From positions 15,275,702 to 15,339,701 of the forward strand of contig JAZAYU010000002.1 in the NCBI GenBank assembly GCA_038501625.1: 64,000 bases of DNA, written 5' to 3'. Shown in pieces: positions 11,319 through 22,599 of this stretch. Every line of letters starts with the position of its first letter. Position 1 is the first letter of the stretch. The position numbers and the translations under genes are program-made. The notes below the pieces were generated by a model. The model searched no databases and was not told where the DNA came from. It was given only the letters and a program-made list of their open reading frames with translations. The stretch is from Corbicula japonica. Lineage: Eukaryota > Mollusca > Bivalvia > Venerida > Cyrenidae.

Positions 11319-13774
11319 AAAGGAGGTAGTAAATAGTTTGTAGCCGTAGATGCGAATTGGCCCCGGTCAAATTTGAAGATAAGAGGTAAGTGGGCAAACT
11401 GTAAGCTTCATGACACTTTAAAATATTTTTAGATGCTATATTTGTAGTTTCACATCTGTAGCTAGGATCCCAAAAAATTGTCTGACATGCTCTTTTTGAC
11501 CTTGACACTTTCAGTGTGAGGCAGGTGCTTGGAAATGCGAAACTAATACATTTCTGGCTCTGCCTTCAGTTTAACTTGCAATTCTCAAGGGGCATACAAA
11601 CAAGTGTGAGTAGTGCAAAATCGAGGTGGTTATGGTATATTTTGAGTATGATTTAATGAATCAGTAGGGATTTTACCATGTGTGAGTGGCAAGCATTTAT
11701 TTTGGTCATTGGCAATAAGAAAGCTGTGAACTGATGAATGTTTGAAATTTTGCCTCGTCGGCCGACCAGTTTTCACGACCAGAATGTGAAAGTTAATGGT
11801 GCTTAAAAATCAACTGATATGTTTTGAATATAATTTTGCTTTGTTTTCATAAACTGTATGTCATTGTGATGTCAGTTATGTGCCCTTTCTGTTTCAGGTA
11901 TGTGCTAGTAGGGAGCAAGTGGAGTTGTCGTGTCGGCTGTGATTCTCTGTTTTGCGATATATCAGATTAACCGTTTTCTGCCACCTTAAGGATTTCGCTG
12001 AAATTTGTAAGTGTTCATTATGTCATAATTTTGGTCTAGAATGCTGTGTTGGACTGCCATATTTGCAAAATGACATCATTTTAAGCTGTTAAATACTTGC
12101 TGACAAGCAGATGGTTAAAAATAAAGGGAGGTAATTACAGTTTTTGAGAAAAAAAATGCTGCACCGAGCGATAAAAACCAGTCGCGAAATGTCAGAAATG
12201 TATATTTTCACAGAAAGTCCACCAAATACATCATGAAAATGTCTCAAATGATTACCAAAGAGCATTTGGCATAATATTTGCTAGAAAATCAAGCCGATAA
12301 AAAATAATTAAGAAAATTTAAGCTCGGCAAGCAAATTTCCACAGTCCGAGCTTTGCGAACCGAGACATAAATTCTGGTCGACTAATGAAAATCAAGTTCT
12401 AGAACTATGTAGGGCTTGCCATGAACACTGTTATTAGTTTAGCAGGTATTTTAGCCCAGATAGGCAGGATTTGGCCTTAAGCTGTAGTCTGTTATGTCAC
12501 TTTAGCTGTTTATTCCTTTCTGCAGCCAGAGGTAAGAATTTCATCATTTGCTATTTTTCATGGCCATTTTCTAATTCAATCATCATTCTGGTGACATAAG
12601 AGCAAGCATAAACATAAAGTGTGATGTGTGTAATGGTTGAAAAGTGGCAGTTGATTGGCAGGAAGGTATGCAGGTGGTTCATATGAGCAACTGAAACATG
12701 ATGACAGCATGGTAGGTGAGTGATTAAAGTGAATTATGGCCAGTTTTGCCTGTTTGACTGATAAAATTTGCTGTGCCTGACATATTTTTACAAAAATAAG
12801 TGCTTGTAACAGTATATTTTTCATTGTTCATCTTCTAGGAGCTTCTTTATGGTATATGATTGTCAGGTCTTCTGGTTCCAATGTCTGTTTTGTTGCATTT
12901 CTTAGAAGCACTGTATTAATGTACTTGACTGTAAATAGAGGCAAAATTGGTCAGTTTTGGCAAGTGAGTGGTGAAAGTCATTTGCTATTTACACCTGCCA
13001 GGATGATGATACTGGCTTGGTTTTGGTCTCATTTTGCTCAGAAAAGGTTCTAAACTTGAACAGAGATGAGTTAATGGCTTAAATGAAAATTACTCTCAGC
13101 TCTTAAGGAGGTAGTAAATAGTTTGTAGCCGTAGATGCGAATTGGCCCCGGTCAAATTTGAAGATAAGAGGTAAGTGGGCAAACTGTAAGCTTCATGACA
13201 CTTTAAAATATTTTTAGATGCTATATTTGTAGTTTCACATCTGTAGCTAGGATCCCAAAAAATTGTCTGACATGCTCTTTTTGACCTTGACACTTTCAGT
13301 GTGAGGCAGGTGCTTGGAAATGCGAAACTAATACATTTCTGGCTCTGCCTTCAGTTTAACTTGCAATTCTCAAGGGGCATACAAACAAGTGTGAGTAGTG
13401 CAAAATCGAGGTGGTTATGGTATATTTTGAGTATGATTTAATGAATCAGTAGGGATTTTACCATGTGTGAGTGGCAAGCATTTATTTTGGTCATTGGCAA
13501 TAAGAAAGCTGTGAACTGATGAATGTTTGAAATTTTGCCTCGTCGGCCGACCAGTTTTCACGACCAGAATGTGAAAGTTAATGGTGCTTAAAAATCAACT
13601 GATATGTTTTGAATATAATTTTGCTTTGTTTTCATAAACTGTATGTCATTGTGATGTCAGTTATGTGCCCTTTCTGTTTCAGGTATGTGCTAGTAGGGAG
13701 CAAGTGGAGTTGTCGTGTCGGCTGTGATTCTCTGTTTTGCGATATATCAGATTAACCGTTTTCTGCCACCTAAA
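11318..13774 (-). repeat. tandem array B, 1785-bp unit, about 1.4 copies, inverted relative of A
   Basis: A full unit at 11318-13102 is followed by a partial copy at 13103-13774. The repeated 672-nt parts (11318-11989 and 13103-13774) look identical. Reverse-complemented, the array matches A in order: TTAAGGTGGC at the end, CCTGAAACAGAAA, GGTCGGCCGA.GAGGCAAAA, then in the spacer GGGAGGTAA and a 'CCGAGCGA' block. Identity to A is much lower than identity within each array. The junction with A (11315-11324) has no spacer. Confidence 0.85.
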
Positions 13775-13824
13775 TTCAGCCGAACGACGATGTTATTTTC
13801 CACTGTAACACCGGCAAAGACACG

Positions 13825-14264
13825 GGCGTATGCTATATCCCGGTACTTTTTGCGTATCCCGGTACTTTTTCCGGTACTTTTCCCGGTACTTTTTTCGGTA
13901 GTTTTATATGCATCAAATATATTTTATTTTTGATTAGAATTGAAGTTTTTGTTGTGGGAAATGATTTAATGCACTACTTTTTTTAATTTTGACCCTTTAA
14001 AACTTAATTATACATGATATTTGTGTTGAAATTTAATGTTTCATGGACCTCATTTAATTTCAACACAAATATCATGTATAATAATGTTTTAAAGGGTCAA
14101 AATTAAAAATAGTAGTATATTTAATCGTTTCCTACAACAAAATTTCAATTCTAACACACAAAAAACAACATAGTTGATGCATATAAAACTACCGAAAAAA
14201 GTACCGGGAAAAGTACCGGAAAAAGTACCGGGATACGCAAAAAGTACCGGGATATAGCATGCAC
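13825..14264. mobile_element. 440-bp foldback element with 10-bp target duplication (Mutator-like?)
   Basis: The sequence is a near-complete palindrome: arms of about 210 nt around a short loop near 14040-14050. Each arm carries several copies of a 'CCGGTACTTTT' motif and starts with (T)ATGCTATATCCCGGTAC. The element is flanked by identical 10-bp direct repeats CAAAGACACG (13815-13824 and 14265-14274). Long terminal inverted repeats with 9-11 bp target duplications are typical of Mutator-like elements, so I infer a non-autonomous MULE. No coding capacity. Confidence 0.8.
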
Positions 14265-14274
14265 CAAAGACACG

Positions 14275-15841
14275 TGTTGTTGTGGGCGTGGACTATCGAT
14301 TACGGAATTTTCCGAGTGAAACTGTTGCCCGGCTGCTTTTCAAACAGAATTCGTCTGGTTTCCCAAAGACTGATTCTTTCTTACTGCAAGCGTGTCTCCT
14401 ACTATTGACTTGATTACTATCGAGCATTTCTTAATTGTTGTGGCGTGATGAGTTTACTAATTTCTTTGTTTTACAAAAACTAGATAGAAACTAGCTCTTT
14501 TATTACAAGAAGTTAGAAGTTACTTCAAAACAGTCTTTTTAACGCAATAAACGTTTATCTGTATGCATTTAACACATTATGTGATGACAAAGGCAATTTT
14601 GCGAACTACTAAAGACCATGGTCTGTGTCAGCTTTATGTATGAATAAACAGGAAATATTCAAGAAGTTAGAGAAAAACGCATGCTACTTCTACAAATTGC
14701 AATGACAGTTACTTACATGAAATACCAATTTGTATTAATATGGTTGTACGCATACCTGCAGGAAGTAAGATTTGTACGAAAAAGAAAGAAAGTAGCATGA
14801 ATAGATATATTACTTAAATATCCTTCCATACACCACCTCCACTTTTTTTACAGGAGCAATAAGTACTCCTTGCTCAACACCTCAGGACCATAAATGAAGT
14901 ATACTATGGATATAGTCATCATGAAACAAAATATTTAGAAAATAATTCACTATACCATTGGGACTTATAGACAGGGAGGATCCATTAACTAAAATAATTG
15001 CTGTATACTTTTTTAAGTAAAGGACTCAAGTGAAAATGTCAGAGTCACAAGAAGTTGCCATAATATCAACAAGAAGTGCTATTGATAATTAATGGGTTAA
15101 TTTTTAGTCCTGCTGTAAATAAAAGGGTTTTAATAAGAGTTGATACTTTCCTTTGCCTAAATTGTAAAAATAAAAAAAAATACTAATAGTCAAAGCCTTT
15201 GTTTATATGATCAATTTTCATTAAAACAGTTAAGAACAGCTTAAAACGGCTCCCAATGGTTAAAAAATGTTTAAAATTACATTTTCTGAAAAAATATTTT
15301 TTGTGTCACAGAATTTTTTCTGTGAAGTGTACTATAATGTTTTCCCGCCGAAAACCGAATTAGAGTAGTTCCCCTTGAAGGAAGTTGCATAGGGCATTCT
15401 GGGGAGCATAAATAAAACAAAAAAGAAGGCTAGTGAACTTTCTTTGCTTTTCTTGGTTAGTTTATGAGTTAATTTGTTGATTCTGATGTAAAAAAGAGTT
15501 TAACATTGATTAAATTTTATTCATGTTGTGATAAACCCTTAGACTGCCGGAAACTGGGTGAGCCGGGATATATGATAGAAGTGTTTTTAAATTTGAAATA
15601 CGTCAAAATTTTATTCATTAACATAATCTGTTATGTAATCCATTTTCAATATGAGAGATTGAATTCAATATTTTCGTAAAAAAATCATTTTGAGAAAATA
15701 TTACCATAACGGACGTTTTTGCCTGGCGGCTCTCAAGTAGACCCAAATGCGAACTAACATTAAAGGGAAGTAACTTCGTGGATTTCAGCTAGGCTAAAAA
15801 CCTGATGATACGGCGTTACACTTCTTTTATAGCACGTTACC
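14275..15841. other. AT-rich stretch, no gene seen
   Basis: I see no supported gene, element boundary or strong repeat. Short homopolymer runs occur. Confidence 0.4.
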
Positions 15842-16804
15842 TAGTCTCAATAATTCGACTGCAAGCACAGACCCATTATCATACTGACTTTTTACAGACG
15901 CTGTTCTTTACGTCTCAAGCAGTTACGATCAAAACTGTGGTGGAAATGGACCCAATTTAAATTATGTTATTTATCGATAAACGTGACGTCGTGAGTCAGG
16001 TAAACTTGAAGCGCGGATATCGAAATTTGTTGACATGTGTGGAGGTTTAAAAGAGTTTTGCATAAAAAACGAAACCTTTATTTATAAAGGATTACATATA
16101 TTGATTCTACTTGAATGTGGCTTTTCAGGTATGTAAATTTTTTAAAGGTACATATGGTTTAAGAGACTTTATGGAGCCGCCAACGTTGCGATCAAATTCC
16201 AGTCGGCGGCATATAGAAATAGAAGGAAAATTTTCCGCATTGATTTGAATGCTAACTGGGTTGTACGCGAAAGGCAAATATCTCATATATAGAAAAGCCT
16301 TTGTCGCGTACAAATAGTTGTGCTAGCACGTTACCCAATTTTCAGATATTGCTAAAAGCCGCTTTTGCCACGCTGAGGTGCACTGAGGCACTCGCTTGCC
16401 TTGGTGAAAATTTTAGAATTGACAGCATTTAGTAAAAAAATTTTCCGGAGGAGCATGCCCTCAGACCTCCACCCCAACGTGAGAAAATCTCTGACTCGGT
16501 GCTTTCGCCGCTCTGGATAAGGCCCTGAGATCGTTCAACCTTTACCGGTCTGTTAATCAATCCGTCCTTAAACACGAAGTCGCCCATGTTCATGTACAAT
16601 TAGAAACAAAATATTAGAATAGCGAAAGAAATTCTGGATAATCATAACCAAACGTGATTCCAGTGTTTAGGGTGAGCTAGCACAACTATTTGTACGCGAC
16701 AAGGGCTTTTCTATATATGCGATATTTGCCATTCGCAAAGGACAGACAACGAAAAAAGTTAGTATGATAATGGGTCTGTGCTTGCCGTCGAATTATTGAG
16801 ACTA
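15842..16804. mobile_element. inverted-repeat element with an interrupted left arm
   Basis: The right arm is continuous (16672-16804). Its complement on the left is split in two: 15842-15895 pairs with 16753-16804, and 16262-16330 pairs with 16672-16739. The 366 nt between the left pieces (15896-16261) have no right-arm counterpart and look like a later insertion. The left inner piece is itself a hairpin (TTGTACGCGA...GTCGCGTACAA). No target duplication was identified. Confidence 0.6.
16382..16530 (-). repeat. dispersed repeat, related to 23085-23180
   Basis: Reverse-complement similarity to 23085-23180: shared landmarks include GAGGGAGCATG/GGAGGAGCATG, AGAAAATCT and CTCGGTGCTTT. The piece lies in the loop of the preceding inverted-repeat element. 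Family unknown. Confidence 0.5.
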
Positions 16805-17141
16805 AGGGTGAGCATAAATGCTCGCCGATGTGTTATCAACATTCGGGAAAACGAGATATATGCGACACGCACTAGTTAATTAACAATATTCGATTAAGCA
16901 TTTGAAATAACGTCATGCTATTTAATATTATGCATGCCATCTACAATGATTTCTTCCCACTTATTTCCAGGTTATGTAACAACTCATTAACGTTTGAGGT
17001 CGATATTCTTACACAATAAAGCGAACCCTGTGAACGTTACCGTAATTGTAATGTCACTGTTCTTAACAGTGTGTACATTGCACTGCCATTAATGAGTTTT
17101 TATTACGGTATGGTTGAGTATAATTTTCTGTATTGGTTGAT

Positions 17142-17320
<179 letters not shown>

Positions 17321-17583
17321 CACTCTGAGTGATTCATATGACAAAACTCAATATAATTATCGTGGTAATTTGAATTGCCATTCTTACCTTCTTGTTCATA
17401 ATCCAATGCTTTTAAAATTATCATGCATGTATCTCATATATCCTTTGAGATAAACATAATGTTATGACTGCTTTAATTTATCAGCCACTGTCTTACAAAA
17501 CGGAAATTTAACATCAATTACCATCCCAAGCTTAATTTCGTGATTTTCTGCTGTTACGGTGGTATTAATATTTAACCTCATTC

Positions 17584-18150
17584 TATACTCAACAAAAATA
17601 AAAAGTATCCACTTTCCTATTTTAAACTTTGTAAAATTTGAAAAAAGAAAACTCAAAATTCTATATGTGTACAAATTTGCTTGTCTGTTATCATTGCAAA
17701 GGGTTTAAGTATTCTTGAAAATCTGCAGCCACAACTTAGTTATCTTTCCCTTTGTTATAATAAGGGTTTCAGTAAAATGTCAGCGATTCTTTGAAATATT
17801 CACATTTATTTGAATTGAATCACTCTCTCTGCCTCTTGTGGATAAATAAAATCACAAAATATTCACCAATAACACAAATGGTCCTCGATAAACAACGCTA
17901 GAAATTCCAACCATTTCCAATTACCTCCCTTTATATTGAATATGTAGTGTTTTGTAATCCATGATTAATTGTTACTCGATTGGCAGTTTCTCAGGTGTTG
18001 GTGTGGAAGTTTTTATTCATGAACAATTTAACCTGAAAACAACTGAGATTAACTAACAAAACATCATTCAAAGCGTTCCTGAGTAAACGAAAATATGTTA
18101 ATGAGAACATAAGCATAAAAAGTGGATACTTTTTATTTTTGTTCAGTATA
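17584..18150. mobile_element. 567-bp MITE with TA ends (Tc1/mariner-like)
   Basis: The terminal inverted repeats match at nearly every position over about 32 nt: TATACT(C/G)AACAAAAATA and on to AAAAAGTATCCACTTT. The ends carry TA, the target of IS630-Tc1-mariner elements, and ACTGAACAAAAATA-type termini are familiar from such MITEs in aquatic animals. The interior is AT-rich without a transposase; the 70-residue minus-strand frame near its left end is not a transposase. Confidence 0.75.
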
Positions 18151-18495
18151 TAAATAGCGGTCACGTCATCAGGCTAACATAGAACGCATAACAATCCTAA
18201 CCAGGATTTTTGTCTTCATACGCGGAGTTAACAGTTCGCAATGTAGTTACGTCAATTAACCGTAGACACATGAATAAATATGGTATTTTTTGTCAATTTA
18301 GATTAGAAACGTATCAGATAACCCGTAATATTGAGTTGTATATCCCTTATTTTAAGTCTAATGTGACTTTTGAACACTGTCTTATGTCTGTATGTAAGAG
18401 CGGATCTAGAGGCATTCTAAAAATAGCTGGTCACGTCATCAAACTAACTAGTCCCAATCCCAGTGTACTTTGAGCGAAAGTACACAGGTCAATGT

Positions 18496-18681
18496 TGTTG
18501 TGTTGCGGACAGCAATAAAGAAGACGACTTGCTAGTTTGCTGGCTACTTTAATACTCAATGTACCTTAACAATATCCAAGATAGAATAGCGCCAATAGGC
18601 GGAGTCATTTAGAGCATGCGCATTATAATACAGAAGGGGCTAGTATTACTTCGGTGCGATTGGCATATCAAATACATAACA
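18496..18681 (-). repeat. 3' LTR of the mini gypsy element
   Basis: 186 bp, no difference seen from 19384-19569. On the minus strand it starts TGTTATGTATTTG and ends CGCAACACAACA. Confidence 0.95.
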
Positions 18682-18694
18682 ATTCTCCCCTTTC
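18682..18694 (-). promoter_or_regulatory. polypurine tract
   Basis: The minus strand reads GAAAGGGGAGAAT immediately before the 3' LTR, the expected site for plus-strand DNA priming during reverse transcription. Confidence 0.8.
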
Positions 18695-18972
18695 AAATAT
18701 ATGGCCCGTATTAATAATAGTAAAATATGTGTACTCTTATAGAAAAACAATGATACACAATAAGCATAACAGAATCATTTGCTTAACACTGTTAATTCGA
18801 ACATTAATAAAAGCTGTGATTCAACATTCATTATAGCCGATAAGCAATTAGGCTAATGAGAGTCATGAGTCCAAATTACACAGTTGTCATTCATTATTCC
18901 AGATTGTGTCATCCAAATTTGCCCCGAAATCACAAAATTCAGACAATTTTCGGAGCGTTGCAAGGTATTCTT

Positions 18973-19287
18973 TCACGCCTTCCCTGCAACTTGATTTCGT
19001 TTGTGAAAGCGAAACCGTTCCGCGATCACAAGAGGTCTTGGTGATAGGTGCGCACTTAACAGTTCACAGAGATCCTTATAAGTTTTCTCTGCTGGCTTTT
19101 GTGGTGCTGTAAGGTTACGCAATAGTCCATAGGTTTTCTCACCAAGGAGCGTCAAAAGTGCTGCCACGCGCTTCTCTTCTTTAATTTCATTCACAATGAA
19201 ATACTGTCCTAAACGTTCCTCATAAGAAGTCCACGTTTCAGAACTCTCATTATAGGGATTAAGTGATCCTATAAGAGCCGCTGCCAT
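18973..19287 (-). CDS. gag polyprotein fragment of gypsy-type retroelement
   Basis: A 104-residue ORF starts MAAALIGSLNPYNESSETW. It has the look of the N-terminal and capsid-like part of gag from Ty3/gypsy elements of invertebrates: an aromatic-rich start, a leucine-rich LLTLLGEKTYGLLRNL segment and the conserved AERFRFHKRNQ stretch. Gag would form the particle packaging element RNA. The frame stops soon after that stretch; no CCHC zinc knuckle or downstream pol is present, so it is a deletion derivative. Family call from memory of motif patterns. Confidence 0.8.
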   Translation of the reverse strand: MAAALIGSLNPYNESSETWTSYEERLGQYFIVNEIKEEKRVAALLTLLGEKTYGLLRNLTAPQKPAEKTYKDLCELLSAHLSPRPLVIAERFRFHKRNQVAGKA

Positions 19288-19366
19288 AGTTTATTAAATC
19301 CAGGAAATCACGCACATTTATTGTTCAATAAATAGATAAGTTCCTTGAAATTTATGAACTAAGTTT

Positions 19367-19379
19367 ATCCTCGTCGCCA
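19367..19379 (-). promoter_or_regulatory. primer-binding site
   Basis: On the minus strand TGGCGACGAGGAT begins four bases inside the 5' LTR. The leading TGG would pair with the CCA end of a tRNA. The identity of the tRNA is not assigned. Confidence 0.75.
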
Positions 19380-19383
19380 AATT

Positions 19384-19569
19384 TGTTGTGTTGCGGACAG
19401 CAATAAAGAAGACGACTTGCTAGTTTGCTGGCTACTTTAATACTCAATGTACCTTAACAATATCCAAGATAGAATAGCGCCAATAGGCGGAGTCATTTAG
19501 AGCATGCGCATTATAATACAGAAGGGGCTAGTATTACTTCGGTGCGATTGGCATATCAAATACATAACA
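19384..19569 (-). repeat. 5' LTR of the mini gypsy element
   Basis: 186 bp, same sequence as the 3' LTR at 18496-18681; followed on its outer side by the AATGT target duplication. Confidence 0.95.
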
Positions 19570-19574
19570 AATGT

Positions 19575-20157
19575 GATGATCACGTGACCGGTGTGTACAC
19601 AATGTATTTAACCTAGTTCACTCGAACACAAGATGGTAGCAAACTATACTCGGCGAAAAAAGTAACCTGACACTTTTATAACTGTTGGATACATATATTT
19701 ACAAAATCTATATGTTTGTATCTTACCATAAAAAACAAACGTCTAAACACTTTTAAAATGACCAGAAGTATCATAATGCACAGATACGTTCAAGACTCAG
19801 TTCAATTTACAGTTCATAGATACTTCAATCAAATTCAAGGAAAATAGTTAAAATTATGCAGTGTATGTAAGGTTTCTTTTTTGTTGTTGTTGAGTGTATG
19901 ATAAACGTTTTAGCTTGCCGATCTTTCAAATGTTAACTTTAAAGGTTTAGCCAAAATGAAAGTGGTTTTAATATATATATATTTATCATATCAAAATATA
20001 TTTGTTAACTTACATTGTTTCGTATTTCTTTTTTCCCTTTTTTAAAGGATCTGTTTCAAGCTGGTGATAAATATAACGATGATGCAAAAAACAACAACAT
20101 ATAATTATTATCTTTGATGTTTGTCAAACCGTTTATATTTTGTGACAGCAAGTATTA
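19575..20157. other. AT-rich stretch, no gene seen
   Basis: Nothing beyond short homopolymers and a (TA)n run near 19970. Confidence 0.5.
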
Positions 20158-20719
20158 CAAGGGGTCTAACCTAAAGTAAGAAGATCGATGCTTTAAGACG
20201 GCCATTTCATGGAGAGTGGTGTCAATTGGTGATAAAACAGCATTGTTTTGTTTACATCGACCACTAATTCAGTAAAGTAAGTACATTTTCTTGTATTATA
20301 GGTATTGTGTATGAGATAACCACCTAGCCGCTTGTATCAGACATCTGCTTCTGGTCCGTTTTTGTCTGTCCATGCAGTGGTTGAAGCGTGAAAGAAGGGA
20401 CAGCGGCATAGGGGTCCAAACTCTGCAATGTCTGCAGACTGATTTTGGGAGCTTTAGAGAATTAGATATCGCCTTGCTGTGTTTGCGGGGTGCGGCATAC
20501 ATTATTTAACACTTTAGAACGTTTTTCTGTGCTAATAGGAGCCTCTGTGTTCATTTCTTTACATTTAAGACAATTTCATGGAGAACTGTCTCACTTTAGG
20601 ACAATTTCATGGAGAACCGCCTTACTTTAGGACAATATCATGGAGACTTACATAAGAAAGCCATTGTTAATGGATTTAACACCAACTCTTGTTTTCATTT
20701 TTTAGGTCTAGTTCCAAAC

Positions 20720-21049
20720 ATGAGAAAAAGAAAACCCGTGTTGAATCTAAGAAGAAAATGGAAGGAAATCGAAAGAAAATTATTCCATATCTCCTCACCA
20801 CTGAAGACGACAAAGAAAAAAGTACGTCTTACGTCTCCATCACCGCTGAAATTATTATCACCTAGATCAACATCTGTGAAACGTTTTCATCCAACATCTT
20901 CATCACCCTTCAAATATTTTTCACCTAAATCAACAATTTGCAAAAAAATCTGTGTATCATCAACGAAAGTATTGTTAGCTTCCCCATCACCTATAACATT
21001 GCAACTAACATCAGTAATAACTCAAAGTAGTAAAGAAAGTACCCATTGA
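20720..21049 (+). CDS. unrecognised Lys/Ser-Pro-rich ORF inside the long-TIR element
   Basis: A 109-codon frame starts MRKRKPVLNLRRKWKEI. It lies just after a plausible acceptor (ttttttag, ending 20705), so it may be the first coding part of a spliced transcript; the longer frame from 20609 runs back into the repeated arm and is less likely. The product is very basic and carries repeated phospho-site-like motifs: SSPLK, TSPSPLK, LSPRS, SSPFK, FSPKS. Nothing matches a transposase. It could be the N-terminal disordered exon of a transposon protein or a captured host exon. No donor at its 3' end is convincing. Confidence 0.35.
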   Translation: MRKRKPVLNLRRKWKEIERKLFHISSPLKTTKKKVRLTSPSPLKLLSPRSTSVKRFHPTSSSPFKYFSPKSTICKKICVSSTKVLLASPSPITLQLTSVITQSSKESTH

Positions 21050-21212
21050 CAAACGGAAACCACTCCAGACTTTGACCAAACACTCCATCAATTGAAAACA
21101 TTAGTTGAAAATGGGTCGTTTTCAACCAACAATATAGTTTTTAAATTGCTACAAGACTCACTAAGATGGCATGCATGCAGCAATGTGTCAGCCATGCGAT
21201 ATTCGGAGGATA

Positions 21213-21959
21213 CTGTGGTATCATTTAATTTCGCTGTCACAAAATTTCGCGCAATCGCCGAAAAAGACTGTTTCGCGCGGACGTAAATTCACGCAAATGC
21301 AATTTTTCCAAAAATGGATAATCGATATTTTACTGACCCGTTATCAATACCTTTTGTTTATTTGAACACGTGAGCTAGTCATGTGTCAGTTGGCCCTCTG
21401 TCAATTACCACTTCCTTTGTTAGTCAGTTATCGGACCGCTGTTTATTCGGCGCCGCTAATTGACACGGGACCCGTTTGATCCATCTATCTAGAGTCTTCT
21501 AGACCATTCATATCATCATTGGCAAGTTAAATTTCGTAACCGTTTTATGGTATGAAGTGTCAATTTATTGCGAAACAGTTACTCAAAAAAGTGTTGATAA
21601 ATTAAAAATGAGATGACAACGAATACTGTTTGGTAAAACGTGACCTGACCTAAAAACGCGGACTAAATTGTAATTCAAGTTTTGAAGTAACATTTAACAT
21701 ATTCAAACAGAAATTCGACAGTAACTGTTATAACTTATTTTAATTTCTTTATTAACATAATTATTCGATACTTCAGATTAATATCAAATAGCGATACGGG
21801 CAACTATATATAAAGTGTAGGTCCATTCCGACATAGCACGTTTCGGATACGTATGTGGAACTTTTTTTTAAAATTTTAGCTTAGGTTTTAAATTCGCGCA
21901 CTAGCCCAAGCGCGAAATACGCGAAAATTAAACCATCGCTAAATAAAATGATACCACAG
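21213..21959. mobile_element. 747-bp TA-flanked MITE nested in the long-TIR element
   Basis: Terminal inverted repeats CTGTGGTATCATTTAATTTCGC and complement (imperfect inward), with TA at both ends (21211-21212, 21960-21961), fit a Tc1/mariner-like MITE. Both ends continue into GCGCGAA-rich subterminal sequence. No transposase. Confidence 0.8.
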
Positions 21960-22599
21960 TAAAACAGTTCTTTTGCCAATATAATCATGTTCAATACAAT
22001 GGTACAATTACAATAAAAATTACAGATATACTTCTGTTCATTATAAACTAATCAGTGTCTAACCTCTCCAAAATTTATAGCTCTCCATGAAATTGTCCTA
22101 AAGTGAGACAGTTCTCCATGAAATCGTCTTAAATGTAAAAAAAAATGAACACAGAGGTTCCTATTAGCACAGGAAACGTTCTAACGTGTTAAATAATGTA
22201 TGCAGCACCCCGCAAACACAGCAAGGCGAAATCTAATTCTCTAAATCTACCAAAATCAGTCTGCAGACATTGCAGAGTTTGGACCCCTATGTCGCTATCC
22301 CTTCTTTCACGCTTCAACCACTGCATGGACAGACAAAAACGGACCAGAAGCAGATGTCTGAAACAAGCGGCTAGGTGGTTATCTCATACACAATACCTAT
22401 AATACAAGAAAATGTACTTGCTTTAAAGAATTAGTGGTCGATGTAAACAAAACAATGCTGTTTTATCACCAATTGACACCACTCTCCATGAAATGGCCGT
22501 CTTAAAGCATCGATCTTCTTACTTTAGGTTAGACCCCTTGTATTAGAAAGCAGCAATAATAAAACTGTAAATATATTTCAAAAGCTATAGCATATGTTT

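Larger units (their letters stand above)
18496..19569 (-). mobile_element. 1074-bp mini LTR retrotransposon, gypsy type, young
   Basis: Two 186-bp LTRs (18496-18681 and 19384-19569) read identically and begin TG and end CA. The element is flanked by a perfect 5-bp target duplication AATGT (18491-18495 and 19570-19574). On the minus strand the order is 5' LTR, primer-binding site, a short gag ORF, purine-rich tract, 3' LTR. Protease, reverse transcriptase, RNase H and integrase are absent, so mobility would depend on a full-length relative. Identical LTRs imply recent insertion. Confidence 0.95.
20158..22540. mobile_element. 2.4-kb element with about 460-bp terminal inverted repeats
   Basis: Left arm about 20158-20625, right arm about 22076-22540, largely complementary along their length. 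Termini are CAAGGGGTCTAACC and its complement, with TA on both outer sides (20156-20157, 22541-22542), suggesting a TA target. A ~28-nt motif (AGGACAATTTCATGGAGAAC) is repeated at the inner end of each arm. The middle holds a lysine- and SP-rich open frame and a separate nested MITE. No transposase is recognisable. It shares its long-arm, ~2.5-kb architecture with two other elements in this window (44161, 48538). Confidence 0.9.

Noticed and set aside
13517..13540. Hammerhead-ribozyme-like CTGATGA...GAAA in array B
   Set aside because: The stem II between the two core strings would have at most one base pair, and the motif is not kept in array A.
20296..22402. Matching 68-codon frames in the two arms of the 2.4-kb element
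   Set aside because: They are the same arm sequence in opposite orientation; no domain or further conservation is visible.
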